DNA of 64,000 nt, from the NCBI GenBank assembly GCA_902196205.1, contig CABIKM010000048.1, forward strand, positions 1 through 64,000. The letters run 5' to 3'. The stretch comes from Candidatus Methylomirabilis lanthanidiphila. Its GTDB lineage: Bacteria > Methylomirabilota > Methylomirabilia > Methylomirabilales > Methylomirabilaceae. The notes below the pieces were generated by a model. The model was not told where the DNA came from and searched no databases. It was given only the letters and a program-made list of their open reading frames with translations. Shown here in pieces: positions 7,256-15,956 of this stretch; the stretch's first letter is position 1; every line of letters starts with the position of its first letter. The translations under genes were made by a program, and so were the position numbers.

Positions 7256-8806
7256 ATGTCGAGTACAGTTGGAAGAGCGCTAAGTCAGGCAGCTTTCGTT
7301 CTCGGGTGTGCGGCAACCATTGCCGGCGTCGCGTCGGCGCAAAGTATCGGGCCAAGCACAACCACGGCTCCTTACCTGCTCCCCTCGATGCCGGGGATCG
7401 AGACAGTTTCGATCCTGACCGTTGGGGACGCTATTGGCGGCTATCCCCTGGTGGGCATCCCGGATGGACTGGGCGCATTCAAAAGCGGTCACGGAAGGTT
7501 TACGCTGCTGGTGAACCACGAGCTTGCTAACAACAAGGGTGCTGTCCGCGCCCACGGCTCGCAGGGTGCGTTCGTGTCCCGCTGGGACATCAAGCGGAAC
7601 ACGCTGGAAGTCGTGAAGGGCGAGGACCAGACACCGTCGCCCAACGACGTCTACGCCTGGGATCCGGTGAACAGCCAGTACGTGCAAGGAACAGTCGCCT
7701 GGAACCGCTTCTGCTCGGCGGACTTGGGGCCTGAGAAGGCGTTCTTCCATCAGGGGAAGGGTACGCGGGATCGCCTCTTTCTCAACGGTGAGGAGACCGA
7801 CGAAGGGAGGGCCTGGGCCCATGTCGCCACGGGGCCTCATAAGGGTGAGTCCTGGCAATTGCCGCGTCTCGGGCGCATGGCGTTCGAAAACGTGGTCGCC
7901 AGTCCGCATCGGCAGTTCAAGACCGTCGTCATTGGGCTGGACGATGCTGATGTGAACACGAGCCCGGCACCGGGCAACGTCCCGAGCGAGTTATATGTCT
8001 ATATCGGCACGAAGACGAAGCACGGCACTCCTGTTGAACGCGCCGGCCTCACAAATGGCGCCCTGTACGGTATGAAAGTAGCGGTTAACGGGACCACAGT
8101 GACCGAGGAGAGCAACGCGGACGGACTCGGGAGCGGAGGCACCTACGTCGGGTCAGGTACCTTCAGCCTCTACAACTTCGGCGACGTCTCCGGGCTCAGC
8201 GGGTCTCAACTGCAGGCAGCCTCTATCACCAACGACCTCTTCCGGATGCAGCGAGTCGAGGACGGGGTGTGGGATCCCAGGCCAAGTCATAAGAACGACT
8301 TCTACTTTGTGACGACTGCGAGTTTCTCAGACCCCCTCCATAGCAACAGCCGTCTGTGGAGACTTCGCTTCCATGACATCGAACACCCCGAGAACGGCGG
8401 GACGATCGAGATTCTGTTGACGGGCAGCGAGGGTCACAAGATGCTCGACAATATCACCATGGACCGGCGCGGCCGCCTTCTGATGCAGGAGGATATCGGC
8501 AAGCAGGATCCACTCGGAAAGATCTGGCTGTACGCCACCGGCAGCGGCCAACTGATCGAGATTGCGGCACACGACCCTGCCTTCTTTGCGCCGCCGGTCC
8601 CGCCGGCCCTCACGACCGATGAAGAATCTTCCGGGATCATCGATGCAAGCCGAATCCTGGGAAGGGGATGGTTCCTGCTCGATGTCCAGGCTCATTACAC
8701 TCACCCTGATACGACGCTGGTTCAGGGCGGGCAATTGCTCGCCATGTACGTGGACCCGAGCATCGGTTCCAGTTCGGACGACGAGGAGGACGAGGAGGAC
8801 GAGTAA
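7256..8806 (+). CDS. Secreted PhoX/DUF839 family protein
   Basis: 516 residues with a Sec-type signal peptide (cleavage expected after ASA near residue 28). The body has DUF839/PhoX hallmarks: LLVNHEL near residue 86, then FLNGEETDEGRAWAHV and DNITMDRRGRLLMQED. PhoX enzymes are extracellular calcium/iron-dependent phosphatases; DUF839 relatives also include proteins of unknown role. A strongly acidic tail (DDEEDEEDE) ends the protein. The start is supported by CAGGAGGT at 7241-7248. The upstream Pho box agrees with a phosphate-scavenging role. Phosphatase activity itself is not proven by motif reading. Confidence 0.8.
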   Translation: MSSTVGRALSQAAFVLGCAATIAGVASAQSIGPSTTTAPYLLPSMPGIETVSILTVGDAIGGYPLVGIPDGLGAFKSGHGRFTLLVNHELANNKGAVRAHGSQGAFVSRWDIKRNTLEVVKGEDQTPSPNDVYAWDPVNSQYVQGTVAWNRFCSADLGPEKAFFHQGKGTRDRLFLNGEETDEGRAWAHVATGPHKGESWQLPRLGRMAFENVVASPHRQFKTVVIGLDDADVNTSPAPGNVPSELYVYIGTKTKHGTPVERAGLTNGALYGMKVAVNGTTVTEESNADGLGSGGTYVGSGTFSLYNFGDVSGLSGSQLQAASITNDLFRMQRVEDGVWDPRPSHKNDFYFVTTASFSDPLHSNSRLWRLRFHDIEHPENGGTIEILLTGSEGHKMLDNITMDRRGRLLMQEDIGKQDPLGKIWLYATGSGQLIEIAAHDPAFFAPPVPPALTTDEESSGIIDASRILGRGWFLLDVQAHYTHPDTTLVQGGQLLAMYVDPSIGSSSDDEEDEEDE

Positions 8807-8833
8807 GAGAATTTTGATAGCGAGGTGCTGAAA

Positions 8834-8872
8834 AAAGCCAGAGCCGGCCTTCTCCGGGCCGGCTCTGGCTTT
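8834..8872 (+). terminator. Rho-independent terminator after the PhoX-family gene
   Basis: AAAGCCAGAGCCGGCC at 8834-8849 pairs perfectly with GGCCGGCTCTGGCTTT at 8857-8872 (16 bp, 7-base loop). It is preceded by an A run and followed by TCACTT. Confidence 0.85.
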
Positions 8873-8904
8873 CACTTCGTTGTGCTAGCAAGTTATAGCA
8901 GTTT

Positions 8905-8996
8905 GTCATTCCGGGCTCGACCTGGAATCCAGTCCCCCTGCTGGATTCCCGCTTTCTCGGGAATACCTCATGCGCTAGTGGCGCGCCCATGAAGAT
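8905..8996 (+). repeat. Dispersed intergenic repeats (GTCATTCC type and partial 151-bp element)
   Basis: GTCATTCCGGGCTCGACC with GGAATCCAG and the facing CTGGATTCC form an imperfect palindrome, similar to 18738-18800 and 35601-35665. From 8961 the text GAATACCTCATGCGC through GGCGCGCCCATGAAGATGA matches the first 35 bp of the composite repeat at 39667 and 35429. No gene is seen from 8873 to 9137. Confidence 0.6.
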
Positions 8997-9137
8997 GACC
9001 GGAGCAAGAGACTTTCTAACTAATGACGCTCACAAAGGGAACATCGCAACCTGATCCTGCTATGTACAACGGGTACCTGCACCATGATGATTCAGGGGCG
9101 CTGTTTGTCGTTCTTTTCCGTTTTCAGACGCTTCGCT

Positions 9138-10955
9138 CTACACATGAAGCGCGACGGTCCGTAATTCGGCCTCGGCTCGACCGCGACTCGCTTTCCAGGC
9201 ATGGCCCAATGCGGCGTGCAGATCTGAGAGGGTGTACGGCTTGGCCAGCACCAGGTCTACCCCGGTGTCGGCAAGTTGGGAAGCATCAATATGATCCCCC
9301 CACCCTGTCACAAGTATGACGGGTAGATCAGCGCAACGTCTCTTTACTGCCTGAGCCACATCCCACCCCGACATCCCCGGCATGCCCAGATCGGTGAGAA
9401 CCATATCAAAGTCATCGATCTCCAGCAGTGCGAGACCATCAGTTCCGCCGGTTGCCACTACAGCCTCGTAGCCAAGTGTCTGCAAGAGAGCAGACAGGGT
9501 CTCCCTGGCGAGCGGGTTATCGTCGATAACCAGGATCCTCGTGCCGCTCGGAACCCCAGGCAGCGTCACAACCTCAAGCGTGGCCGTCTCAAGCGCTTCT
9601 ACCGCAATCGGCAGAGACACCGTCACACTCGTGCCGTGCCTTTCTTGGCTGATCACCCGAATCTCGCCGTGGTGACGGCGAACGATCTCACGAACCATGC
9701 TGAGACCAAGGCCGGTCCCCCGCTCCCCTTTCGTGGTGAAGAACGGATCGAAGATGCGCGATTTAATGTTGTCAGGAATCCCGACCCCGGTATCCGTAAT
9801 TGTTAGCTGGACAACCCCTCTCGGTTCAGGCCGGTGCTCTTCCCCCCACTTTCCTCCAAGGATCGATCCGTCAGTTCTCTGAGCGCCCACCATCCCTCCA
9901 CGAACATACTGGAGCGCAATGGCCACAGTTCCCCCTTGGGGCATGGCATCCAAGGCATTGAAGAGTAAGTTGGTCATAGCCTCTCGAAGTTCTGCAGCAT
10001 TGCCAAAGATGAGAGGAATGGCGGGGAGCTTGGTCACAATCCGATAGTTGAGGCCGCTGGCCTCAGCTTGATCTTTCCAACGGGGCCTGGTCGTTTCCAA
10101 CACCTGTCCGACCACCTCACCGACGGCCACCGGCGTGAATGTGTCTGCTTCCTTGGGCCGAGTAAATTCACGGAGTTTTCGGACGATCTCAGCGCCGTCG
10201 AGGGCCGCCCGTTCCAGTATCTGTAGGGTCGCCCCCACCTGTGATCCCTCGACAGACCCAAGCGCAACACGCGTCTTTAACAGTTGCACATGGCCGAGGA
10301 TCACAGAAAGGATGTTATTGAAATCGTGCGCCACACCGGAGGCCATCCGGCCCACGACCCGGAGCCGCACCGACTCTACGAGGGCGGCGTGAACCTCCGC
10401 GAGGGTCTCGACCTTTTGCTGGAGTTCGGCGGCCGTTCGTCTTGCGTCCTCATAGAGGCGGGCATGTTCGATAGCTGTAGCCGCCTGGGCTGCAAACAGC
10501 TCCAACAGTTGAATCATCTCACGGTCCAGGGTCCAGCCCCCCTCCGGATGCTCAACACCCAGGACGCCGATCACTCGTCCCTGCACGATGAGCGGGAGAT
10601 TCAAGAACCCGTTAGGGGGCAGCTCAAGGGTCTGATCATAGGGCGGATACAGGCGCACCGCCTCGGCCGCCGGCATCCGTGAATTCCAGAAGACCGGCAC
10701 GCGGGAATGATAGGCCTGAACAATAGGATTCTCCGACTCGGTCGCTGGAATCCGCCGCGATTCCACGTCCGGAGCTGTGCCGGCCGCTGCACGCAGATAC
10801 GACCCTTCACAATCGGCGAGGAACAGCGTCAGGCGCCGAAGCCTTAAGAGATCCCTCGCGGTTCCCATGATCCGGTCCAGACGTTCACGAAGTTCCAGGG
10901 GTTCGCGGATGTGGAGGCTTGCATGGAGCAGATCGAGAGACTGGACATGTTTCAT
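9138..10955 (-). CDS. Hybrid histidine kinase: GAF, HisKA/HATPase, receiver
   Basis: 605 residues without membrane helices, so cytoplasmic. A GAF sensor domain covers about 20-175. The kinase core has the H-box VAHDFNNILSVILGH (about 214), an N-box-like NLLFNALDAMP, and G-boxes DTGVGIP and GTGLGLSMV. A C-terminal receiver domain (about 475-595) carries DDNPLARE, the phospho-acceptor LTDLGMPGMSGW and the conserved lysine in LAKPY. It has no cognate regulator beside it. The start has GAGGTG seven bases upstream. The signal sensed is unknown. Confidence 0.9.
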   Translation of the reverse strand: MKHVQSLDLLHASLHIREPLELRERLDRIMGTARDLLRLRRLTLFLADCEGSYLRAAAGTAPDVESRRIPATESENPIVQAYHSRVPVFWNSRMPAAEAVRLYPPYDQTLELPPNGFLNLPLIVQGRVIGVLGVEHPEGGWTLDREMIQLLELFAAQAATAIEHARLYEDARRTAAELQQKVETLAEVHAALVESVRLRVVGRMASGVAHDFNNILSVILGHVQLLKTRVALGSVEGSQVGATLQILERAALDGAEIVRKLREFTRPKEADTFTPVAVGEVVGQVLETTRPRWKDQAEASGLNYRIVTKLPAIPLIFGNAAELREAMTNLLFNALDAMPQGGTVAIALQYVRGGMVGAQRTDGSILGGKWGEEHRPEPRGVVQLTITDTGVGIPDNIKSRIFDPFFTTKGERGTGLGLSMVREIVRRHHGEIRVISQERHGTSVTVSLPIAVEALETATLEVVTLPGVPSGTRILVIDDNPLARETLSALLQTLGYEAVVATGGTDGLALLEIDDFDMVLTDLGMPGMSGWDVAQAVKRRCADLPVILVTGWGDHIDASQLADTGVDLVLAKPYTLSDLHAALGHAWKASRGRAEAELRTVALHV

Positions 10956-11049
10956 GTTGACACCTCAGCGTGGCGTATTATTTTTTGTACGTAGGCACCC
11001 GCTCCTACCCATCTCCCACAGAAAGGAACAGGGGATCATAGTGGAGAAC

Positions 11050-11073
11050 AGCCGTAACGGCTCCGTTACGGCT
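11050..11073. promoter_or_regulatory. Perfect 11-bp dyad between divergent genes
   Basis: AGCCGTAACGG and CCGTTACGGCT are separated by two bases. The dyad lies between the kinase gene (leftward) and the DUF5132 operon (rightward), and is followed by GGGTTTC. It could be an operator or a hairpin; sequence does not decide. Apart from the promoter at 11255 nothing else is seen in 10956-11328. Confidence 0.45.
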
Positions 11074-11254
11074 GGGTTTCTGTGATGTAAATTCCCGGGC
11101 AGGGCGCATAACGGTCTGATGTGAGCGAGACGGTGTACGGCGTCTCAACAACCCAGCGGGGATGCCGCTTCGATTCCACTCTGTTGCTTTTCGACGTGTG
11201 TTTGCACTCCTGCCGACAGGGTTTCCGGTGTGAGGTAAGTAATGAATGATCACA

Positions 11255-11284
11255 TTGACAGCGGCGCTTCCGAAAGCCTACATT
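11255..11284 (+). promoter_or_regulatory. Sigma-70-like promoter of the DUF5132/HMA operon
   Basis: TTGACA at 11255-11260 and TACATT at 11279-11284 with an 18-bp spacer, 45 bases upstream of the start codon at 11329. Confidence 0.6.
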
Positions 11285-11328
11285 GCTAACGGGTAGGACA
11301 GCCGACCGGATGCGAAAGGAGGATCGTC

Positions 11329-11619
11329 ATGGGATTGTTGGATAGCGGTCTGAAGGGAAACGTGGTGACAGGGCTGGCCATCGGTATCGGCGCGTCTATA
11401 TTGGCCCCCCTTGTCATTCCGGTGGCTGCGGCCATCGTCAAACCCCTGCTGAAGGCCACGATAAAGGGCGGCATCATGCTCTACGAAAAGGGGCAGGAGG
11501 TGGTGGCTGAGGCCGGCGAGGTGATCGAAGACCTGGCAGCCGAGGCGAAAGCGGAATTGGCGCAGACTCCAACCGAGACCGGATCGGTGGTCTCGGACAC
11601 GACTCGATCTGAAGCATAA
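11329..11619 (+). CDS. DUF5132-like small membrane protein
   Basis: 96 residues. A long hydrophobic stretch (about 10-48, glycine/alanine/isoleucine-rich, with two prolines in LAPLVIPVAAAIVKPLL) probably forms a hairpin in the membrane. It is followed by an acidic amphipathic helix. This fits the DUF5132 family, whose function is unknown. GAAAGGAGG precedes the ATG. It is the first gene of a run 11329-17145 with an HMA-like protein, a 22-residue-repeat protein, a P-type ATPase and a MetK relative. Confidence 0.65.
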   Translation: MGLLDSGLKGNVVTGLAIGIGASILAPLVIPVAAAIVKPLLKATIKGGIMLYEKGQEVVAEAGEVIEDLAAEAKAELAQTPTETGSVVSDTTRSEA

Positions 11620-11632
11620 CGGCAGGTGCCTG

Positions 11633-12109
11633 ATGCTTCCGAATGCGTTCATTACTCATGCGACTCATGGAAGGGTCAGAATCAAAATCCCTGCGAAGAA
11701 GGGCGATGCGGCCTATTTTGCTTCGCTGAGAGACAAGCTGGCAGCGTTGTCCGAACTGCCGGGCATTCAGCGGATTGAGGCGAACCCCCTGACAGGGAGT
11801 ATCCTCGTCCTCCATACCCTGGACCCGGAGGCCATTGACCTTGGGCTGGTCGCTCAATACAGCGAATTCAACCAACTGTTCCGCCTGCAACAACCCCCCG
11901 CCAAACAAACGCCGGCGCCTGGCAACAAGGCGAGCGGCCGCACAGCCGGCGAAATTGATCCTAAGGTGCTGGCCATGCTGGGATTCGTTGGCGTGGCTGT
12001 TATTCAACTGAAGAGGGGCCATATCATGATGCCTGCCATAACAGCACTGTGGTATGCCTACAGCCTTATGAAAGAACGGCAACGTGAAGCAGCAGGCGGT
12101 GGTGAATAA
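11633..12109 (+). CDS. HMA2-like protein without metal-binding CxxC
   Basis: 158 residues. The N-terminal 80 residues (HATHGRVRIKIP ... PGIQRIEANPLTGSILVLH) have the beta-alpha-beta ferredoxin-like pattern of heavy-metal-associated domains. The place of the CxxC metal loop is taken by HGRVRI. The same GR-hydrophobic-R signature recurs in the ATPase N-terminus (KGRIRLRV) and at 21672 (PGRLRVRT). A C-terminal hydrophobic segment (about 118-150) may anchor it to the membrane. Function unknown. Confidence 0.7.
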   Translation: MLPNAFITHATHGRVRIKIPAKKGDAAYFASLRDKLAALSELPGIQRIEANPLTGSILVLHTLDPEAIDLGLVAQYSEFNQLFRLQQPPAKQTPAPGNKASGRTAGEIDPKVLAMLGFVGVAVIQLKRGHIMMPAITALWYAYSLMKERQREAAGGGE

Positions 12110-12136
12110 CAAGAGTAAAAGTAAAGGAGATTCACA

Positions 12137-12838
12137 ATGGTAAGCGAGGAGAGTGAAAAAGAGGGACAGGGCACATCTCCAACGATCGGAAAGGCTGGCA
12201 CGACCGTGAAGGAGGGGATCGTTCAGAGCCTGAAGGGGATCAATGAGATCGAGGCTGAGATTGTCAGTCTTGTGCGAAATACGGTGTCTCACACCCTCAG
12301 AGCAACGGGCGGAGTCACCGGTGAAGCCATCAGCCTCACACGGGATGTGGTGAAAGGCGCCATCCAGGCCACAGAGGAGGTCGGCACCGGTCTGGTCATG
12401 AGCACCAAGAGTGTCGCCAAAGGGGTCATTATGGGGGTCGGCGATGTCGGAGGCGACGCAATGAGTGTTGCCGGTCAGACCGTGAAGGCGGCCGTCTCCG
12501 GAGCGTCCGAGATCGGGGCGGACATCGCGCTGGTGGCGAGAAGTGCTGTCGATGGCGTCGCTGAGGCCATCAAAGAAACAGGCGGCAACGCAGAAAAAGC
12601 CGTCGGAGTAGCCGTGACCGGGGCTATCGAAGCGGCAGGCAGCATCGGACAGACCGCCGTCAGGGCCGTACGAGATATTCTGCTTGGTGTCGTGGAGGGC
12701 GTGAAGGACGTCGCGGGCGCCGCGCTCCCAAGATCAGGCGCGAGCGCTCCGGCTCCACCATCACCGGCCAGTTCCCCGGAACCCGCCGAGCCCGTGGAAT
12801 CAACAACCATCCCCAAAGGCCGCACGAAAAGTAAGTAA
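12137..12838 (+). CDS. Protein of tandem 22-residue amphipathic repeats
   Basis: Of 233 residues, 31 to about 201 consist of seven complete and one partial unit of exactly 22 residues, without gaps. Units start at 31, 53, 75, 97, 119, 141, 163 and 185. Position 8 is I/V/T, position 7 mostly E or D, position 12 mostly A/I/L, position 20 hydrophobic (usually V), and position 22 usually G. A 22-residue period (two 11-mers) is characteristic of lipid-surface helices such as apolipoproteins; a similar role here is inference. The tail is proline/serine-rich and ends in a basic KGRTKSK. No signal peptide or cysteine is seen. GTAAAGGAG precedes the start. Confidence 0.8.
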   Translation: MVSEESEKEGQGTSPTIGKAGTTVKEGIVQSLKGINEIEAEIVSLVRNTVSHTLRATGGVTGEAISLTRDVVKGAIQATEEVGTGLVMSTKSVAKGVIMGVGDVGGDAMSVAGQTVKAAVSGASEIGADIALVARSAVDGVAEAIKETGGNAEKAVGVAVTGAIEAAGSIGQTAVRAVRDILLGVVEGVKDVAGAALPRSGASAPAPPSPASSPEPAEPVESTTIPKGRTKSK

Positions 12839-12853
12839 TACTCACGTCATTAA

Positions 12854-12904
12854 AAGCCATCCTGATTGATACCTGCCCCTGCCCTCAATCAGGATGGCTT
12901 CTTT
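12854..12904 (+). terminator. Intrinsic terminator/attenuator at the ATPase start
   Basis: AAGCCATCCTGATTGA (12854-12869) pairs perfectly over 16 bp with TCAATCAGGATGGCTT (12885-12900). AA precedes the stem and CTTT follows. The 3' arm contains the ATG at 12894 that would otherwise be the first start codon of the ATPase. Confidence 0.75.
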
Positions 12905-12917
12905 CAGAGGTCTGCTC

Positions 12918-15900
12918 GTGGTTCAGGCTGTACACAATCTGGTGAAGGGGAGGATCAGGCTCAGGGTCAGCGGACTCTATCGCTCACGGATGCTCAAAGG
13001 CTTCCTCGAATCCCGTCTCCATCAGGTCAAAGGTATCAGCGGCGCCTCGGCAAATGTCCTGACCGGGAATCTCCTCATCGTGTTCAATTCGCACCATACC
13101 ACCCAGACGGTCACCATCCTGATCGAGGGGATCGTGTCGGACTATAGGCGCCTGCCGTCTAACGGACATGTGTCGCCTTCTACCGTAACGACCGCCGCCG
13201 CCTCTCCCCTCGAACAACCAGCCGTCCACCCATGGCATGCCCTCCGAACCGATTCGGTTCTCACGATGCTGGCGACAACCGGGGCGGGACTGCCGGAACA
13301 CACGGCACGCGAACGCCTTATGCAATATGGTCCGAATGTCTTGCCTGAGGCGCTCCGTCGATCACGATTCGGTATCCTGATCGATCAGTTTGCCTCGCTT
13401 CCCGTTGCCCTCCTTGCCGCAGCGGCCGCGCTCTCTTTTATGACCGGCGGGATTGCCGATGCGCTGGTCATCCTTGGAGTCGTCTGTATCAACGCCACCA
13501 TCGGGTATGTCACCGAATCTCAAACGGAGGACACGCTCCATTCCCTCAAGAAACTGGTGACCCCGTCTGCGGCAGTCGTTCGAAACGGCGCCCTCCTGAC
13601 GATTCGTGCAGAAGAGGTGGTCGTCGGAGATCTTTTGGCGCTGAGACCCGGAAGCTACATTGCTGCCGATGCCAGGATCGTGGAGAGCCGGCATCTGTAT
13701 GTGGATGAGTCGGCGCTCACCGGCGAGAATATGCCTGCGTTCAAGACTGCAGACTCGACCCTCGCGGCCGCCGTTCCGCTGGCCGATCGGATCAACATGG
13801 TCTATATGGGGACTCTGGTGACGGGAGGCGAGGGCCTGGCCGTGGTCGTCGCGACCGGGGGCGTGACAGAGATGGGACAGATTCAGGTCCTGACCGGCGA
13901 GGCGTTGCCGCCCGAGACCCCCATGGAAAGGCGGCTCAGACAGATCGGAAACCATTCGGTGTGGCTCGGGGGTCTGGCCTGTGGGCTGGTCTTTGTCATC
14001 GGCCTGCTCCGCGGATACGGCTTTGTCCGGATGTTCAAGATCGCCATCTCGCTGGCAGTGGCGGCCGTCCCCGAAGGTCTGTCCACCGTGGCCACAACGA
14101 CGCTGGCGTTGGGAATCAGGAGCATGAGACGCCATCATGTCCTGATCCGCTATCTTCATGCCGTGGAGACGCTGGGATCGGTTCAGACGATCTGTCTCGA
14201 CAAGACCGGAACCATCACCATGAACCGGATGTCGGTGGTGGCCATTCACACAAGCCTGCAACCCATCACGATCGCAGAGGGCAGGTTCGTCTCAGGAGGG
14301 GTCCCGATCGACCCGTTCATCTGCGACGAACTCCTGAGATTGATCCATGCCTCGGTATTGTGCAACGAAACCGTCGTGAGTCATCTCGAGGAGGAATGCG
14401 TGCTGACAGGCTCGCCGACCGAAAACGCCCTGGTCCATCTGGCCGTCAGCGCGGGGATCGATGTCCTGAAGATCCGGGAGCGGTATCCCCTGCTCAGGAT
14501 GACTCAGCGCTCCGAAAATCGGAATTACATGACGACCCTGCACCGGTCGGATCCCTCATCACGACTGTTGGCGGTCAAGGGCAGTCCTCGAGAGGTGTTG
14601 GACATGTGCCGGTGGTACCTGAAAGACGGTCAACAGGTTCCCCTCTCCGAAGAGATACGAGCCACGATTGAGATCGAGAATGAACGCATGGCCGGTGATT
14701 CGCTCAGGGTCCTGGGCATCGCCTATGCCTACCAGGATCATACCGGGGAGGATGGGGTACATGCCGAACGCGGGCTGATCTGGCTTGGGTTGGTCGGCAT
14801 GGCTGATCCGATCAGGAGCGGGGTCAAGGAGCTGATCCCCCGGTTTCACCAGGCGGGAATCGATACCGTCATGATTACCGGAGACCAGAGTCCTACGGCC
14901 TACGCCATCGGCAAGTCGTTGAATCTTGGCGGAAACGGGTCGCTTGAAATCCTGGACTCGACCCACCTGGCGACCGTGGATCCCCAGGTCATGGAGGCGC
15001 TCTCGAAGAAGGTCCACGTCTTCTCGAGGGTCAGCCCCGCCAATAAGCTGCAGATCGTCCAGGCGCTTCAGCGAGCCGGCAGGGTCGTGGCCATGACCGG
15101 TGACGGCATCAACGATGGACCGGCCCTGAAAGCCGCCGATATCGGGATCGCCATGGGCCACGCCGGCACGGATGTGGCGCGGGAGGTGGCGGATGTGGTG
15201 CTGGAAAACGACGATCTTGAAACGATGATCGTCGCGATCAGTCACGGCAGAACGACCTACAACAATATCAGAAAGGCGGTCCATTTCCTGCTGGCCACCA
15301 ACCTCAGCGAGATGCTCGTTATGTCGGCCTCTATGACGGCGGGACTGGGTGAGCCGCTCAACCCCATGCAGCTTTTGTGGATTAACCTGATTTCCGATAT
15401 CTTCCCGGGACTGGCGCTTGCGCTTGAGCCGCCCGAGCCTGATGTGTTGAGTCGCCCGCCCCGCAATCCGCACGAACCGATTCTGAACACTGCCGACCTG
15501 AAGAGGATTGCGTACGAGGCCGGCGTGATCTCTGCAGGTTCGATGGGGGCCTATACCTATGGCATCCTGAGATACGGCATGGGGCCACAGGCCGGCACGA
15601 TGGCCTTTCTGACCCTGGTCCTGGGACAGCTCATGCACGCCCTCAGTTGCCGCTCAGAACGACACACGATCTATGATTCGTTGGCTGCCGGGACTCCGCT
15701 CCCTCCCAACCGATACCTGCAGCTTGCACTTGGCGGATCGTTTGCCGTTCAGGCTGCCACCCTGGCTTCTCCAGGACTCCGCAGCCTCCTGGGCATTGCG
15801 CCTCTCGGGGTAGCAGACGCGCTTGTGGTGGGAGGAGGCGCGTTGTTTCCATTCCTGGTCAACGAGGCCACGAAACATCGTATACATTCAACGACGAACA

Positions 15901-15956
15901 ACCACACCACACTGCGCCCGACACCGGCCATACGAGGTGACGTACATGAAGGCTGA
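12918..15956 (+). CDS. P2-type cation-transporting ATPase with HMA-like N-terminal domain
   Basis: About 1012 residues. An HMA2-like domain without CxxC (KGRIRLRV) occupies the first 85 residues, then the ATPase core. It has DESALTGEN in the actuator domain, AAVPEGLST in helix 4 (the PEGL motif of P2 calcium/sodium-type pumps, not the CPx of heavy-metal pumps), the phosphorylation site DKTGTITMN (near residue 428), and GDGINDGPAL. The C-terminal helices include LLWINLISDIFPGLALAL, again P2-like. Ion specificity is not readable. I prefer GTG 12918 (CAGAGG seven bases upstream) because ATG 12894 lies inside the terminator stem. The end overlaps the metK-like gene by 11 bp. Confidence 0.85.
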   Translation: MVQAVHNLVKGRIRLRVSGLYRSRMLKGFLESRLHQVKGISGASANVLTGNLLIVFNSHHTTQTVTILIEGIVSDYRRLPSNGHVSPSTVTTAAASPLEQPAVHPWHALRTDSVLTMLATTGAGLPEHTARERLMQYGPNVLPEALRRSRFGILIDQFASLPVALLAAAAALSFMTGGIADALVILGVVCINATIGYVTESQTEDTLHSLKKLVTPSAAVVRNGALLTIRAEEVVVGDLLALRPGSYIAADARIVESRHLYVDESALTGENMPAFKTADSTLAAAVPLADRINMVYMGTLVTGGEGLAVVVATGGVTEMGQIQVLTGEALPPETPMERRLRQIGNHSVWLGGLACGLVFVIGLLRGYGFVRMFKIAISLAVAAVPEGLSTVATTTLALGIRSMRRHHVLIRYLHAVETLGSVQTICLDKTGTITMNRMSVVAIHTSLQPITIAEGRFVSGGVPIDPFICDELLRLIHASVLCNETVVSHLEEECVLTGSPTENALVHLAVSAGIDVLKIRERYPLLRMTQRSENRNYMTTLHRSDPSSRLLAVKGSPREVLDMCRWYLKDGQQVPLSEEIRATIEIENERMAGDSLRVLGIAYAYQDHTGEDGVHAERGLIWLGLVGMADPIRSGVKELIPRFHQAGIDTVMITGDQSPTAYAIGKSLNLGGNGSLEILDSTHLATVDPQVMEALSKKVHVFSRVSPANKLQIVQALQRAGRVVAMTGDGINDGPALKAADIGIAMGHAGTDVAREVADVVLENDDLETMIVAISHGRTTYNNIRKAVHFLLATNLSEMLVMSASMTAGLGEPLNPMQLLWINLISDIFPGLALALEPPEPDVLSRPPRNPHEPILNTADLKRIAYEAGVISAGSMGAYTYGILRYGMGPQAGTMAFLTLVLGQLMHALSCRSERHTIYDSLAAGTPLPPNRYLQLALGGSFAVQAATLASPGLRSLLGIAPLGVADALVVGGGALFPFLVNEATKHRIHSTTNNHTTLRPTPAIRGDVHEG

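Noticed and set aside
12137-12838. Collagen-like or PE-PGRS-like glycine repeat protein
   Set aside because: The periodicity is exactly 22 with hydrophobic and charged positions, not GxY triplets or GGX runs.
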